Assembly (NCBI GenBank): GCA_903813345.2
Contig: CAIIXF020000010.1
Span: 2,597,169 to 2,661,168, forward strand
Source of the DNA: Owenia fusiformis
Taxonomy: Eukaryota > Annelida > Polychaeta > Sabellida > Oweniidae
Direction: 5' to 3'
Length of the DNA stretch: 64,000 bases
In this document: in pieces, positions 1 to 12,943 of the stretch
Position numbering within the stretch: the stretch's first letter is position 1
How the letters are laid out: the number at the start of each line of letters is the position of its first letter
Notes under the pieces: model-generated
What the model was told of the DNA's origin: nothing
Database searches by the model: none
Seen by the model: the letters and a program-made list of their open reading frames with translations, nothing else
Program-made: the position numbers and the translations under genes

Positions 1-665
1 CAGGGTTCCATCGAATAATATTCAGTCAATCTAAGCGACTCCTTCTCCTGCCAAACTTCATTCAAAAATGCTATTGAACGCCAAGTCACTGCTCATGTTC
101 AAAATAAGCAGCATCTTTACGGACACATTCTCTATGCATCCCATCCCACTCATGATGGAACATGATCTGATCTGTCTGCCACTGGTCGGCCACTTGGATA
201 ATTCTCTGGTTTGACTCGACCACCCTTGAACTTCTCGTGCTAGCAAGTATACACTCTTTGCTCAGACATAATAGAGTCCCCATAGGCATTTCTCAAGAAC
301 CTAATTGTATAATGTACTCATAGGTTATTCTTAACACAGACTTGTATCAATGTTCTCTGTTTGATTCAGTTTTTTTGCTATTGAAGATTTTTTATCCATT
401 TTGATACCTTTGGAATATGGCTACCCTGGCAAAAAGATGTTTTGCCACTCGTGTATAATGACTCGTAATCTTGTCAACAATAAACATATGTTGTCATCAT
501 AACAATATATTAGACATTCATAGAATTAATTTTTCATAGAATACATAAAATCTCAGAAAATTGCTCTAATTTAGATGAATCAATTAACAGCTGTGCCAAG
601 AAAGAAAATAAACAACGTAGAAATAAAATATAATGACGATCAGCAGGTAAATGTCACTTGCTCCG
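1..665. other. No supported gene
   Basis: AT-rich sequence without a convincing exon. A minus-strand open stretch (289 to 86) has protein-like composition with several Cys and His residues and a clean stop. It has no recognisable domain, and its upstream boundary runs into a stop in the same frame, so I do not call it a gene. Confidence 0.4.
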
Positions 666-685
666 GGTAACCTACCCCTACACAG

Positions 686-860
686 CCAATATAATTCGGC
701 GCCGTTTCGGCATCGAAAAAATTCGGCGCTGTTCCGGCACCGTTTCGACACCGTTTCGTCACCGAAACCTTTTGACACCAACATTTGCCACCGGACTAGT
801 CAGTCCATTTGGTGCCGAAACGGCACCGAAATTTGGCACCGAAACGGCGTCGAAAATCAG
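686..860. repeat. Inverted and tandem GGCACCGAAACG-type short repeat
   Basis: About ten copies of a 10-14 bp motif (CGGCACCGAAAC and its complement) occur in both orientations: rightward copies fill the left half, complementary copies the right half, so the segment can fold back on itself. It is GC- and CpG-rich in an AT-rich setting. No coding potential is evident. Confidence 0.7.
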
Positions 861-1186
861 ATTGCATTTTGGGGGTGTATATAACTATAGTCATCGGCAA
901 TCATATATATTGTGACATGTATCCTGTCTCTTTATAATAAAATTAGTCAAACTACTACAACACAATCGAGCACAACCCAATAATAAACCAACCCAACACA
1001 GTCAACAAGATTAAACTCAACTCTACCTATCATTTAACTAATTCATTTTGGCACTACCTGACAAAAACCCTACCATAACACAACCAGGCTTAACCAAATA
1101 CTCAATTAATTATACTCGATTAAATCAAATTTAATCAATTAAATCAAAACACAATCAGGCACACCCTATGAAACGGTGATATCTGT

Positions 1187-1364
1187 GACACGTCGCAAAA
1201 AGTTCGTGCACGTATTGTTACACATTTCGCTTCTCAACACCACAGAATGTGACGTTTTTTGAGAAAAATGTACAGACACGTCGCAAAAAGTTCGCGCGCG
1301 TATTGTTACACATTTTTTGCTTTTCAACACCACAGAATGTGACGCTTTTTGAGAAAAATGTACA
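1187..1364. repeat. Two-copy 88-bp tandem repeat
   Basis: Copies begin at 1187 and 1275 with GACACGTCGCAAAAAGTTCG and both end in GAGAAAAATGTACA. An inverted fragment (CTTTTTGCGACGTGTCAG) lies at 2154-2171, so 1187-2171 may be the remains of one element with inverted ends. Confidence 0.75.
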
Positions 1365-2179
1365 CATATGGAAATCCTTTCGTCCTCCACATTTGCCTCT
1401 ATATCTCAAAATATTTAAGGCGAATAACTTTCATATCGTATATGTATTAACAATGGGTTAGGAGCATCATTAAACACAAATCAATTTGTTATTTTAGGTG
1501 AAATAAATATATGTGTTGCTGTGTTTGAAAATAGGTGAATGGCGTAAATTCGCCCTATTTTAATGAATTTTGAAAACCTTTCGTCCTCCACTTTTCCACA
1601 TACAACAGAAAACACATACGTTTGCGAACACAATCAGCTATTTATCAATAAACTAGAGTTTTTGAGCAAAATAATCATGTATGATATATAACAAAGTGGT
1701 CTCGTATTTTTTGTTTAATGTACACTTGAAAAGTTGAAGGTAACAAATAATGAGCAAAGAAGGTCGCTGTCAACAGATTCTATTTTTCAAACTATATGAC
1801 GTCACAATATGGGACGCTAAGTAGAATTCATCCTTTGAAATAACACTTCCATCTACCTTTATCAAGATGAAAATAAAGTATAATAGTCAAATATTGTTTG
1901 AGTTATGCGCGTTTAAAAACGAAAAAGTATTCAAAATGTAACGTGTCGACAGCGGATATTTGGAAGATTTTCGGGTAAAAAAACTCTTTAAAAAAAAAAA
2001 GAACGCGCAAGAATTGTGAAAGATGTGTACTTCATTTGAAAACTTCATTAAAGCAGCTTTAAAATGATATATAATTTTGATTAGAATATTATCTTATATT
2101 CCGAAGAATTAAAGTTACATTCATGCGATACCCTAAAAACACAAGTGTGCCAGCTTTTTGCGACGTGTCAGTATATCCA

Positions 2180-3039
2180 ACTATAAGCTTCTCTAAATAG
2201 AGACAACCACAACCGGGCAACCACAAACACAATCGTGGACCAATACATACTCCTCCCACGGAACGTTTTAGAAGTACAGATTATAACGGTTTTTTGAAGT
2301 TCTGTCTACTTTAACAAGTAAGGTCGTCTGAACTCTTTGTTCGTTAATATGTTGATTTTCTTAAATATATTAGTTATGATCACTCAATCACTCGATTAAC
2401 GGTATGCTATGAAAACTATTTTTAATGTTTTTTAACTTTTTCTTGCATTTTAAAAATATTTTCTTGCGAAATTGCGTCTTGGAGGAGAGGTGTTTCTCTG
2501 TAAACACAAATTTCTATCGACAATTCCCAAACTCTGATGGTACATTGTATTCTCGAATAACACATCGTTGAAAATGTTCGAGCTTTGTGACGGACCCGAT
2601 GCAGAAAACGTTATCCTCCATTTTAAAGGGAGTTTTTACCACACATGACGAACACTGCCGAACACTCACAACTACTCCCATGAAAGACATGCGTCGAAAT
2701 CTGATTACGCACGATCATTTCGTTTTGTCATTTGATCTAATCCTGGCTGCCTGTGTTATCCGCCAAGGTTAAAAAGCGAGGGACTAAATGAATAAATTAC
2801 AGCTTCATTTAAACCAAAAATTACAAACCAGAGGCATTTTTAAATTCCGACTAGATTGTGTTCCTTGGTACATAATTATTTATAATATGCAACTTAACGT
2901 ATGACATTCATGACATGTGTTTAAAAATAGAAAACATCTTACAGAATGAGAATAGCCAACCTCCTCTATTTCGTAACATTACGTCAAAGTAACTACAAAT
3001 AGTTGTGAAACAATAAATACGAGCGTTTAATTTCAGTAA
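2180..3039. other. No supported gene
   Basis: No exon with a convincing frame and splice sites. A 61-codon plus-strand open stretch at 2587-2772 shows no recognisable feature. Confidence 0.4.
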
Positions 3040-3378
3040 AATTAGCAACCTTTAGCTCCTTCTATTGGACTACGTGTTAAAGCCTTTCATGTTTGAATTG
3101 TGAAGAGAAAAAAAATATATGTAGGGCTGCAGATGTCCAATTCCTCACTTTTCTAAGTTTTCGCCATTTACAATAAGTGGGAAATTGCCACAAATCATGT
3201 AACCTACAGAATATGCATCCATCCGAAGTTCTAACAAAAATATAAGTTAATAAAGAGAAAATTGAATTTAACTTTATGGAACACAAAATTGATATCTTCT
3301 TCGAGAATATTGGGACAGTTCGGAGGTGCAGAAAATAAAAAAAACGTTGGGGAGTTAAGGCTGTCAAACCTATAGAGG
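3040..3378. mobile_element. Short inverted-repeat element, same family as 8182-8963
   Basis: The left end (TTAGCAACCTTTAGCTCC, then GGACTACGTGTTAAAGC) and the right end (GGGGAGTTAAGGCTGTCAAACC) match the two ends of the longer element at 8182-8963. This looks like a degraded, internally deleted copy of a non-autonomous DNA element. No transposase is visible. Confidence 0.55.
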
Positions 3379-4010
3379 GATGTATGATATTGAAAAATAT
3401 TGTATCCTTTTAAAAACAAATGTTAAAATAAATTATACAAAAGGTGTCCATTCGCCTGTACTTTTTTCAAAATACCCGTTCATTTGATATTGTCCGTTCG
3501 GCTAATAACCCAATGATCGGATCTAGTACAGAGGCCAATAATTTTTTTCATCGGTTTGCCCCTCTTGATTTTATCTGGACCGCCCCGTAGATTATACGTC
3601 AGTGGGTCATTTTCACTGGAACCAGACGATATTTTTGTCCGACGCATGAGATATATCATATGCGGCGTTCCCTTTTTGCTTTTGCAAATGTTGAAAATTG
3701 AATGCGATTGCAACCCTGGGAGTGTAACATTGCTCAGAGGTACTCAATCCCTTAAAATAATGCATTGGACCACAATTTCATTCGTACCTTATTCACAGAA
3801 TCGATGGTACAGCTATAGTAACACCAAGTAGTGACACTACGTTATTTCTAAAGGATAAATGTCAAATATTACATTGTTTTTGCGAGAACTCATCGGGGAC
3901 CTCATCAACTTTGAATAAATGTTTCATTTTTCCCCCTTGGAGCCCCTGGGTTTGAGACCAATCATATTACATTGAAATCTTCTAAATTACCACGAGTGAC
4001 AAATTGAATG
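3379..4010. other. No supported gene
   Basis: Short open stretches on both strands overlap each other at 3480-3831 without domains or splice structure. Nothing supportable. Confidence 0.4.
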
Positions 4011-4533
4011 ATTGTATTTTAATTTTCACTTTACAAATATTACATACATTCCTCATGTTACAACCAAGGAGGTCAAGACATATAAAACTGTTTTATATGT
4101 CTGGTTACAAAGACAATGGAATATGATGCAGTTTCATGTTACCAGGTTTATCAATCCTATAGTCACTTCACATATAAAAAGGTATTTCTCATTTATCCAT
4201 CAACCAAAATATTGCTGGGGTGTACAGATGGTCTTGATTGCTGTTAGCTAACCGAGGGACGCACAAATTAGCTCGATTACAATTTCCTTGATATCGAATT
4301 GAGCTGCATGCCAAAACTAATTAGGTGCATTCCCAAGTAGAAATTCACCAATCAGAAAACGTATAAATTTGAAGTAAGACATGCATGATGGGATTGAAAA
4401 GGGCGCCGTTTGTTGATTACACTACTCACCTATAGTAACATTCCCGGGGAAAATCCTCCCGGGGACAGATTAGTGTTCCCTCTATTGACCAGACTTGGTA
4501 CTACACTCCACTCCACCTTTTGTAAATAAGGTC

Positions 4534-4607
<74 letters not shown>

Positions 4608-4740
4608 TTAGTTATTTTCAAAAGGTGGAGTGAAGTGTAGTACCTAGTTTGGTCAATAGAGGGAACTATTATCTGTCCCCGGGAAAGTTTCCGCGGGAAT
4701 GTTACTCCAACTGAGTAATTCAGTCAGTAAATTGGCTTAA
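4011..4740. mobile_element. Dispersed repeat with ~90-bp inverted arms around a TA microsatellite
   Basis: Arms at 4434-4523 and 4617-4707 are inverted copies (TAGTAACATTCCCGGGGAAA and its complement) flanking a TA run. The arm plus about 300 bp of leader recurs, diverged, at 12361-12830 in the same orientation, so this is a family of palindromic, probably MITE-like elements. No coding region is seen. Confidence 0.65.
4536..4604. repeat. (TA)n microsatellite, about 34 units
   Basis: Uninterrupted TA dinucleotides at the centre of the inverted-arm element. Likely to be length-variable and able to extrude as a cruciform with the flanking arms. Confidence 0.95.
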
Positions 4741-4907
4741 ACTACTATACAATTTCAATCCCAGAACTTGTTGTATTATGCATGAGTTCTATGTGCAGGA
4801 TTGGATAGCTTTTACCAACACGTGTCACTCGTCGGGCGAGGTGTACCGTGATGAGTTGCACATTCAATATCGCAATTATTTGGCCTTTTCGAATTAACAA
4901 CTTAGAC

Positions 4908-5108
4908 CACACTGGAGGATCCAGAAGAAAATTTAACCCCCACTCTTTGAAAATTTGGCCTAGGTTGTCAAATCATTCCCAAAAAGGCTCGGTTTTTATG
5001 AGGCCCTATGTTATTTTTTACCAAAACATTTTTTGGGGCCTATGATGTTTTTCTTGGCCCACAAGATGGGTGGGGGGGGGGGCAAGATGGATCTGGATCC
5101 GCCAGTGG
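4908..5108. mobile_element. Non-autonomous element with GGATCC-type ends (family member 1)
   Basis: The segment opens with ACTGGAGGATCCAG and closes with GGATCTGGATCCGCCAGTGG and includes a G9 run. The same ends and interior (TTGGCCCAA-like, AAAATTTTGG-like words, poly-G) recur at 30018, 32937-33256 and 57047-57366, defining a repeat family in this window. Confidence 0.65.
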
Positions 5109-6694
5109 ACCATGTATGATTACAAAAATAGGCGTATAAACACGGTGAACAATCGTAGAACTACTGATATGCCCGTCATTCAATGATTTACGTGTACGCT
5201 ATGAACAACTTCCATTGTGTGTTTCATTTGGACGCATCCCGTCCTATACGTATACTTGAAGTATTGCCGCCCTTAAACTTTATGAGAATGACGTATACCG
5301 TTTGCATAGCGTCCCGAAGGCGATGATAGAGAAGGCGTGGCTTTCCAAGGCAGGGAAGCACAATTTTACAAATGTAAATTCTTTACAAAGTTCAAAACAC
5401 AGCGCGTATTTAATTAATTTCGCTATACATTTTCATTTAGTTAAGGTACTGAAAAACAGTTAAAAGATCAGCAAAACATGCAGAGAAAATACAAAGGAAA
5501 TATTCATTTACACGGAGTTTCAATCTCCTTTATGGCATAGTTGAATGAAACATTTGGAAACTAAAAAACGAACTATAACGTATAGAACGTTTAAAGGAAA
5601 TGGCGAAATATTTTCCTCATACTAACAACATACAGTTTGGACGATATGAAATAGATAGCAACTTAACATAATTCGGCGCATCATTGAAAAACGTATACCG
5701 TCCTTCATAACAGATTTGAATCAGACTTTTGGGAAGTGATATGCATTTGACTGACATAATATATAGATAATATTACAGACGCTTTCATGATTTTAAATAG
5801 CTACACATACAGCAAACATTTGTTTAAAATAAGATTTAAGAAGAATGGATAAGCCTTCTAATGGTGTGCTGATAATATTGTTTTGGTTCTGGTAAAATGG
5901 AGATAAAAGTATTTCTAATAAATAGCTTAATCTTTCAATCGCTCCCTGCTTTTGAAGAGTGCCCCGTTGCTTACGAATCCCTATGTTGGTGGGGAATGAA
6001 TACAGAGTTGACATTTTAAATTAATGTTTATATGGATGCTCTTAAACCTGCCAGTGACAAATAAATACAAATGGATGATGCTTTTTAGAATGACAGTTAA
6101 GTTGACCGTATACGAATGACCCCTCCAATTGCACAAATGTGATGTATTGCTTTGAAATACGACCTTATTGCGCCCTTATTGAAAATGTCAAACTTATGGT
6201 TAACGGTAAACGCATCCCTGCTTGGGACGTTTGATCTGTAGTCGTGTGAAAGACCTTCAGGAGACAATTTTCAGAATAAGGTGCATGTTACATCCAGGCC
6301 TTTCTCATTTTCTAACTGTCCATAAAACACCAAACACATGGTGGATCTTAGCTGAAGAGTTTACAAAAAGGTTAAACAGCCGTAGTTTATATTTAATTAT
6401 TGACGGGTCAATTCAATTTGATCTTTTGTAAGAAATGGAATAGGTTGAATTATAATCTACATTATTACCACCTTGCAGGGCCTGTTCTATGGGTTTTAGT
6501 ACTAGTTGAGAAGGCATTTAAATTGCTATATTAACGTGAGCAATATTGTGTCGGGTGTTAATGACTTTAGTCGGGCAATAATGACATTATCCACCCGGCT
6601 ATGTTTCCCGAAAAAGTGATATCGTTCAGTGCGTAAGATTTTCTATTTCAAATTTGCTATTTCAGCCCTGGGCATTAACGGTGGTAATAATAGT
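5109..6694. other. No supported gene
   Basis: About 1.6 kb of AT-rich sequence. I see no exon with flanking splice sites and no family motif. Confidence 0.4.
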
Positions 6695-6788
6695 AATAAC
6701 GTCATTTCTGCGGGCAAGATAGTGAAATATTGGACCTTGGGCCCTTGGTCCAATATTTCACTATATTGCCCTTTGAAATGACGTTATT
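6695..6788. repeat. Near-perfect 94-bp palindrome
   Basis: Arms of about 45 bp (AATAACGTCATTTCTGCGGG ... and its complement) meet at GGGCCC near 6740. The whole segment can form one long hairpin. It resembles a small palindromic MITE. Confidence 0.85.
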
Positions 6789-8181
6789 GTACTAGTGTCA
6801 TACATACATTATTTTACCACTTTTCTCAGCCGTCCCTTAATATGTCTCCTTCTTTTTTCAATATATTCCTTGTAAAAAGTATCTAATTTCAAAGGCAAGA
6901 CGTCGTCTTTTGATTACTTTTACTGATTTTGACATTCAAAGTAAGGACACTGAAAAGCCGAGGTCCAAATCTAGGTCTTTACGGGGTTCTCTAAATTTAA
7001 CGCGTGGGTTATGAAAAAGGTGTACAATCTTTTCAGAAATCCTAAACTGAAATCAGAATTGAAATCTGAATTCCGTTTAAGATTCTATGGTGCTTTGCAT
7101 TTCGAAAAACCAATATGATGATAACCAAATATTACTTTATGGGTTAAGTCAGTTACGTAATCAGCTACCTACTAACGTACTTACTCAGCAATCGACTCAA
7201 CTAAAAAACGATTATAATATGAATAATTAGTTACGTATAAAACAAATATTTGGTGAAAGTACACGCTTTATTTGATACATACTCTTTGGCATGGAGAGAA
7301 ATAGCATATTTAGTGTACTATAGTAAGATCACTGCTACCCACCTAGTTACACAGACGTATCGTCAGTGTATCATAGTGGGACTACTTCTGGGACTAGGTT
7401 TCGGTAAGATTTTTTATTTCCCGATTTACACCTACTTATAAGTCACGTTGCGGATAATAATTTGGCTCGAAGTTAAGGAAGATAGTCTAGTTTGAGAATG
7501 TGAAAAAAATATGAAATCAAATTACATTTTCAACTTGATACGGCTGATACGGGATCGAATATGGTTTGTTACGGAACTTTGGATGAATGGGATCTTTTAC
7601 GGGATTCTTTGAATATAAATTCTATTCTCTGCCTATTTCCCAGGGAGAACGTGTTATTATGCAATAAGGAAATATATACGAGTTGACGATCGAGCGAGCG
7701 TAAAAAATGAGTACAGATATTGATATCAGTGAGTCAATTAAAAATGGTATCAGGAAATATTATATTCACATGTTATCATACATATTTTACAAGATCATAC
7801 AATATATTGTAACGTTTTATATACAGTTGTTGTTCAAGCCTATTGTCTTTGCTTTTTTATTGTTTTGAATTACGAGATACTTTTAGCATTTCATGCCGAT
7901 CTTTCTTATTGACGTACATTCAAAATACATGTACTTTGAAGTATTTCACGTTGATACATTGTACCGTTTTACGCTATTTTAGTATTTGGTTGAATTTCTT
8001 TTATATTGCGTTAAATAGCCTAGTATTTTGCACTGCAATATATTAGATGTAATGAATTTGTTATTGGGTACTTTTTTATATTCTCTCGGGTTGCCTTTTA
8101 TTTAGCCTATGTGTTACTGTACAACAACATGTTATTATCATTTGTTTTTAAATTATTGTAACTGAACGAGATGCACTATTC
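6789..8181. other. No supported gene
   Basis: AT-rich; open stretches at 7250-7441 and 7843-8046 are hydrophobic by base composition only and have no recognisable domain. Confidence 0.4.
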
Positions 8182-8963
8182 TCCATAAACTTAGCATCCT
8201 TAGCTCCCCCATTGAACTACGTGTTAAAGCATCTTTACTTAACTTGCGATGAAAATACTTATTACTATTGATGAAAACGTAATATGACTTTATTTCCAAT
8301 ATCTCCAAATCTCCAAAAGTTTTTCCTTCAATTACAATAGGTCGAAAATTGGTGATAAAGATGAATTTTTGAAAATCGTCATTCCCATGTAAACCAATGG
8401 AAAATTGTGGGTTCGGGGCAAATCAGATATCAATTAAGTAAAAGATTAAAATATTTTTACATAGAAAATAGAATTCTCTAATATTTTCATTCACTAAGTC
8501 TTGGTTTTACTTGATGAATACAAAAGTTGCAGAGCGTCAAAGTCATTTTTGAAAATCATTTTTCGCCTCTTGTGTTATTTCAATAGGAGATGTTTTGAAA
8601 AAACAATTTTGACTTTAAACACCTATAACTTTGTTGAACCTGAAGAAACGTACCAGTTTTTGTAAAATAAGTTGCAAATTCAGTTGCCTACCTAACTTGT
8701 ATATTTTTGCAAGGACTCGGATGACTGTTTTTTTCTCGTATGACTTGCGACATGTCGATCTTCAAAAAGTCATCAAAATCATTAATTTTCGACCTATTAT
8801 AATTGAGGAAAAAATTAAGAAAATTTGGAGGAATCGGAAATAAGCTCAAATTACTTTTCCATCGATAATATGTATTTTCTTCGCAGATTAAGTAAATAAA
8901 AAGGTAAAGAGGCTTTAACACGTTGTTCAATGGGGGAGCAAAGGTTGCCAAACTTATGGAGGG
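8182..8963. mobile_element. 780-bp element with ~50-bp terminal inverted repeats
   Basis: The left end (CTCCATAAACTTAGC, CTCCCCCATTGAACTACG, GTTAAAGC) is mirrored at the right end. No transposase reading frame is evident inside. A shorter relative sits at 3040-3378. Interpreted as a non-autonomous DNA transposon. Confidence 0.7.
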
Positions 8964-9044
8964 GAGTGTACCATCGTTTTATAAAAGGTGGTTGTAAACG
9001 GTAACCCCGACACTGTTTTCCTCACACCTTAGCAAGTTGCTCAC

Positions 9045-9365
9045 TCATATTTTGTGTACACCATTCAAATTCCTACCGGCCTATTATATTTCACGACCAT
9101 CAAACTAATAGTCATAATGTTACAGCACTTTAAACAAAAAATAGAGTATACAAGCTTGAACTCAGGACAATTGATAACCTCAGAACGGAGATCATATCAT
9201 CAGGCCACGCGTGCTGATGAATGAAGTCGGGTCGTTGAAAAGGTTGGGCGACATAGTGCTGTAACATAATTATGATTATTATTCTAATGGTCATGAAATA
9301 CGGTACACTGCTAGACTGGTAGCAAATTGAATGGTGTACAAATGTGCAAAATACGAGCAAAAATA
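9045..9365. repeat. Imperfect ~320-bp palindrome
   Basis: Words on the left (GTGTACACCATTCAAATT, CATAATGTTACAGCACT) recur as complements on the right (AATTGAATGGTGTACA, AGTGCTGTAACATAATTATG) in mirrored order around about 9185. Probably a MITE; the centre has no tRNA-like features. Confidence 0.65.
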
Positions 9366-10173
9366 TGACGAAAATGCAGAAGTGCCGTTTCACCAAACTG
9401 TAATGTATTGTGTCATATTGACTAGAGTGTACAATAATATTGATTTTTGTTTTTTAATTTTGCATCGCATTACGTTAAAATACAATTCCCTCTATTAGTT
9501 TGGAAGATAATTGTGCATCACTTATTAGAAAAGCACAAAATAAAATCTTTCATCAGTAACGATAACATATAAATCATGCAACGAAAATACATACCAAACC
9601 TTTGAGGGCTAGTCATTAGTGATAGGCATTTGTTTGCATTAATTTTAGCGCATATTATCGCAATTATGTAAGGTATGTACCCGGGGGTATGTATCGCAAT
9701 GTAGTACTACTGATTGTTCAAGTAAAATGCACAGGATTGCGTTATGTTGTACCATTTTACGATATTGTTTTTTTGCATTATATCGCTTTTTGTATAAGAC
9801 TGTTTTATCTTAATGTTATTTTGTATTTTAAATACATGTTTCTTTATTTTGCAATAAAACAACGTTCTTTGTTCGTGATTTGCATGTTTAACAAGTATGT
9901 CAAATACGTTCTATGTCAAATACGTTCAACAATCATTTAAGTATCTCGCTACTAAGGTAAAGGTAATATATGTTCAAACTGCGAGAGAAAATTACTCACT
10001 TTGATTACCGATTGAAATTGTAACTTGACAACGGATTAGGGATTATCATTTGTCATTGTCTTCGTCCTTTTTAAATTAAGGATCCATTGTCTTTGCAATT
10101 GGAAGACGGCATATGTGGCCGTATCTGGATTTGCCACTTCAAATCATTCAATAACGTTTTTATCGTGTGATCC
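9366..10173. other. No supported gene
   Basis: AT-rich sequence; nothing with exon-like structure. Confidence 0.4.
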
Positions 10174-10264
10174 TCTGTATTGCTACTGAGATTGTCCCTT
10201 CGCACCAATATTTTCTGTATTGCGACGGAGATGATCAACGGGGACAATCTCAGTAACAATACAG
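10174..10264. repeat. Hairpin with 24-bp arms
   Basis: CTGTATTGCTACTGAGATTG at 10174 is mirrored by CAATCTCAGTAACAATACAG at 10245-10264, with a loop of about 40 bp. Small inverted repeat, no coding role seen. Confidence 0.8.
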
Positions 10265-10800
10265 ATTGGTACAGCACAAGAACTGACCACATTTACATTG
10301 GGCTGAAATATCCATATTTACCCACCATTTACAAAAATATTATTCGTCTGATCGCCTAATAATCCTATACCGAGTATCGCATTTAGTATCAATGACCAGG
10401 GTTGGTCTGACAAATCATTTTGGACATTTATATATTTCCTAACCACAAAATCAACATCTCTAACCTACAATTACGTTTCTCTTATTACTGTCTCCGGGAT
10501 AGTGATCAAATCGACTTTCCAAAATCGCTTGGCAGCGGCGATTTCTAAAACTTTATACCTTTGCAAAGTAATCTAAAATGACCAATTCATTGACATGCAA
10601 AATGTCAGCTACAACCTACCATTTGTTACACACCATGACCGCCGAACGCCGATAATCACCGACAGCCGAAGGCGAATGCCATCCATAAAAAGTTAGAGAT
10701 GGTTCACTCGATGGTTTCAAAAGTGTTTTGGTTTTGAAAACTGTCCATTATATCTAGTTATTGATATGAATTATATTTTTCCACAACCATGGGGTATTTA
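10265..10800. other. No supported gene
   Basis: Unannotated sequence; a short GCCGAACGCCGATAATCACC-like segment near 10640 hints at a degraded GC-rich inverted repeat, no more. Confidence 0.35.
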
Positions 10801-11760
10801 TAGGATATCCTATGATTTTGAGGAATATCATTTTTATCTACGAGGTGATATTGGTATCTGCACGAGAGAGCAAAGAGAATGAGTGCATATATCACCGAGT
10901 AGATTAAAATGATATTCTGAAAAAATCATAGGATGTTCTTATTATCCTTCACAAGGAGTGTACAAAATGTATAATACCATTGCAAAATGAATTCCATGCC
11001 AAATAGAATCAATTTGGCGGGAAATCAACAAGCGGAGTATATCGTCACACTATCCTCCGCATATTGGGTTTCTGGAGTATATCGTGGCAATATCCTCCAG
11101 TTCAATATCTCTAACATCATGGAACGATTTCCACAAAAATCTATCCCCCGATCTATCCTAACGTAATGCATTGTTATTATTTCATTATTACCGTCATATT
11201 CATAGCGTATCATGTCAAAATAAAACTTAATCACTTATTCACCACATATTGTTTTTGCAACTGGAGTCAAAACGACGCTGGTAGATGTTTGAGACACGTT
11301 AGTAAATTACGAATAATTATAGGATATCCTATGATTTTGAGGAATATCATTTTTATCTACGAGGTGATATTGATATCTGCACGAGAGAGCGAAGCGAACG
11401 AGTGCATATATCAATATCACCGAGTAGATTAAAATGATATTCTGAAAAAAATCATAGGATGTTCTTATTATCCTACACTTACAAGGAGTGTACTAAATGT
11501 ATAATATCATTGCAAAATGAATTCCATGCCAAAATAGAGTCAATTTGGCGGGAAATCAACAAGCGGAGTATATCGTCACAATATCCTCCGCATGTTGGGT
11601 TTTCCGGAGTATATCGTCACGATATCCTCCGCCCGGACTATATCGTTACGATATCCTCCGGATATTCATTTTGCCAATAAATATCAAATTTATTTTTTAA
11701 TGTTATTATACATTTAGTACACTAAGTGTAGGATAATCTATTTATAAACAATCACATTAA
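10801..11760. repeat. Tandem ~519-bp duplication of a palindromic element
   Basis: TAGGATATCCTATGATTTTG begins at 10801 and again at 11320. Each copy holds a hairpin (GAATATCATTTTTATCTACG against its complement) followed by repeats of a GGAGTATATCGTCACAATAT-type word, two or three per copy. The second copy also has an inverted end at about 11690-11740 (TTTAGTACACTAAGTGTAGG). It looks like a MITE that duplicated in tandem. Confidence 0.75.
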
Positions 11761-12360
11761 GTTGTAAAATATCCTATGTTAAACCTAAGTCACATTTGTC
11801 GTTTGTCATACGACAGGTGACATCGGCAGCAGATCGCAGAAACTGGAACGAACGTTTGCCGCAAGGACACCCTGCATTTGCCTTCGTATCTGGGGAAAAT
11901 ACACACTTCAAGTTGACACAGTACGGTGATCGCGAATCGCGATTGAAAGGTCATCACGGAAACCATGGTTTAATATCAACATGCATTCAAAATGTACAAT
12001 ATGTAAAATATTATATTTTCAAATTGATTAACTCTTCATCCTTGGGTTAACTCAACATTATATAATGGGCATCCAGCTGCCCATGATCATATTCAGTTAT
12101 CATTATTACATCTCTTTATTTCCCATTTAGCATGGAATAGAAATAGGATAATTGAATACAAATAGAAGTGGAAATAATCCAATTTGAATGTGATCTCTCA
12201 ATTCAAATAAAAACGGAGGAGATTTTTGACTGTATTGGTAAAATTGTTATATCCGACGGGCGTACAGTGGCAGAATGAACTAGCTCAAACTCGTGTTAAA
12301 TCCATCATTTGCATGACAGGGAACAATATTTCACCGGCTGGACTGTCCAGTGAATTCATT
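11761..12360. other. No supported gene
   Basis: A plus-strand open stretch at 11796-12050 has balanced amino-acid composition but no recognised family, and no flanking splice structure convinces me. A minus-strand AATAAA lies near 12115 and could belong to the 3' end of the leftward DNAAF8 gene; this is speculative. Confidence 0.35.
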
Positions 12361-12830
12361 TATAAAGTTCACTATCCACGCAGAGCAAGCAAGCGTTTTA
12401 AATTTTACAGTTTTATGGTTTGTCAATCCTTATCCCTATATATTCACATAACAAATGTTTACAAAATGTGTGTTTTCAAACCGACCACTCATCCATAACT
12501 CAAGTATTGGCGTCTATATTTGTTTCGATTGTTATAAGCTAACTAGCCGCACAAACTACTCAGCTTGATTACATTTTCTTTCATATAGATTTGTACAAAG
12601 GCAAAAAATAATTAGGTGTATTCCCAGGTATACATTCACCAATCAGAAATTATAAATATTCAAAGTAGGACATGCACGATGGGATTGGAAGGTACAAAGC
12701 GTATAGTTACATTCCCGGGGAAAATCCTCCCGGGGACAGATTAATGTTCCCTCTATTGATCAAACTAGGTACTATTACTTCACTCCACCTTTTGAAAATA
12801 ACTAACTCATATATATATATATATATATTC
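12361..12830. mobile_element. Second copy of the 4011-4740 repeat, one arm only
   Basis: The stretch from about 12540 follows 4250-4430 word for word with substitutions (AATTAGGTGTATTCCCAGGT, CACCAATCAGAAA, GATGGGATTG), then has the CATTCCCGGGGAAAATCC arm at 12710 and a short TA run at 12810. The inverted second arm present at 4617-4707 is missing. Confidence 0.65.
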
Positions 12831-12943
12831 ATATATTTTATCATGTAAGTTTAGCAAAAAGATTGGATTTTCATTATTCACATTTAAAAATATGATATGA
12901 GATATTTTCGTTGAAAGTAAACCAAGACCAGTTTTGCACATAC

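Noticed and set aside
86-289. Minus-strand 67-codon open stretch with Cys/His-rich protein-like composition
   Set aside because: No recognised domain, overlapping open frame in another register, stop just upstream in frame; not enough to call an exon.
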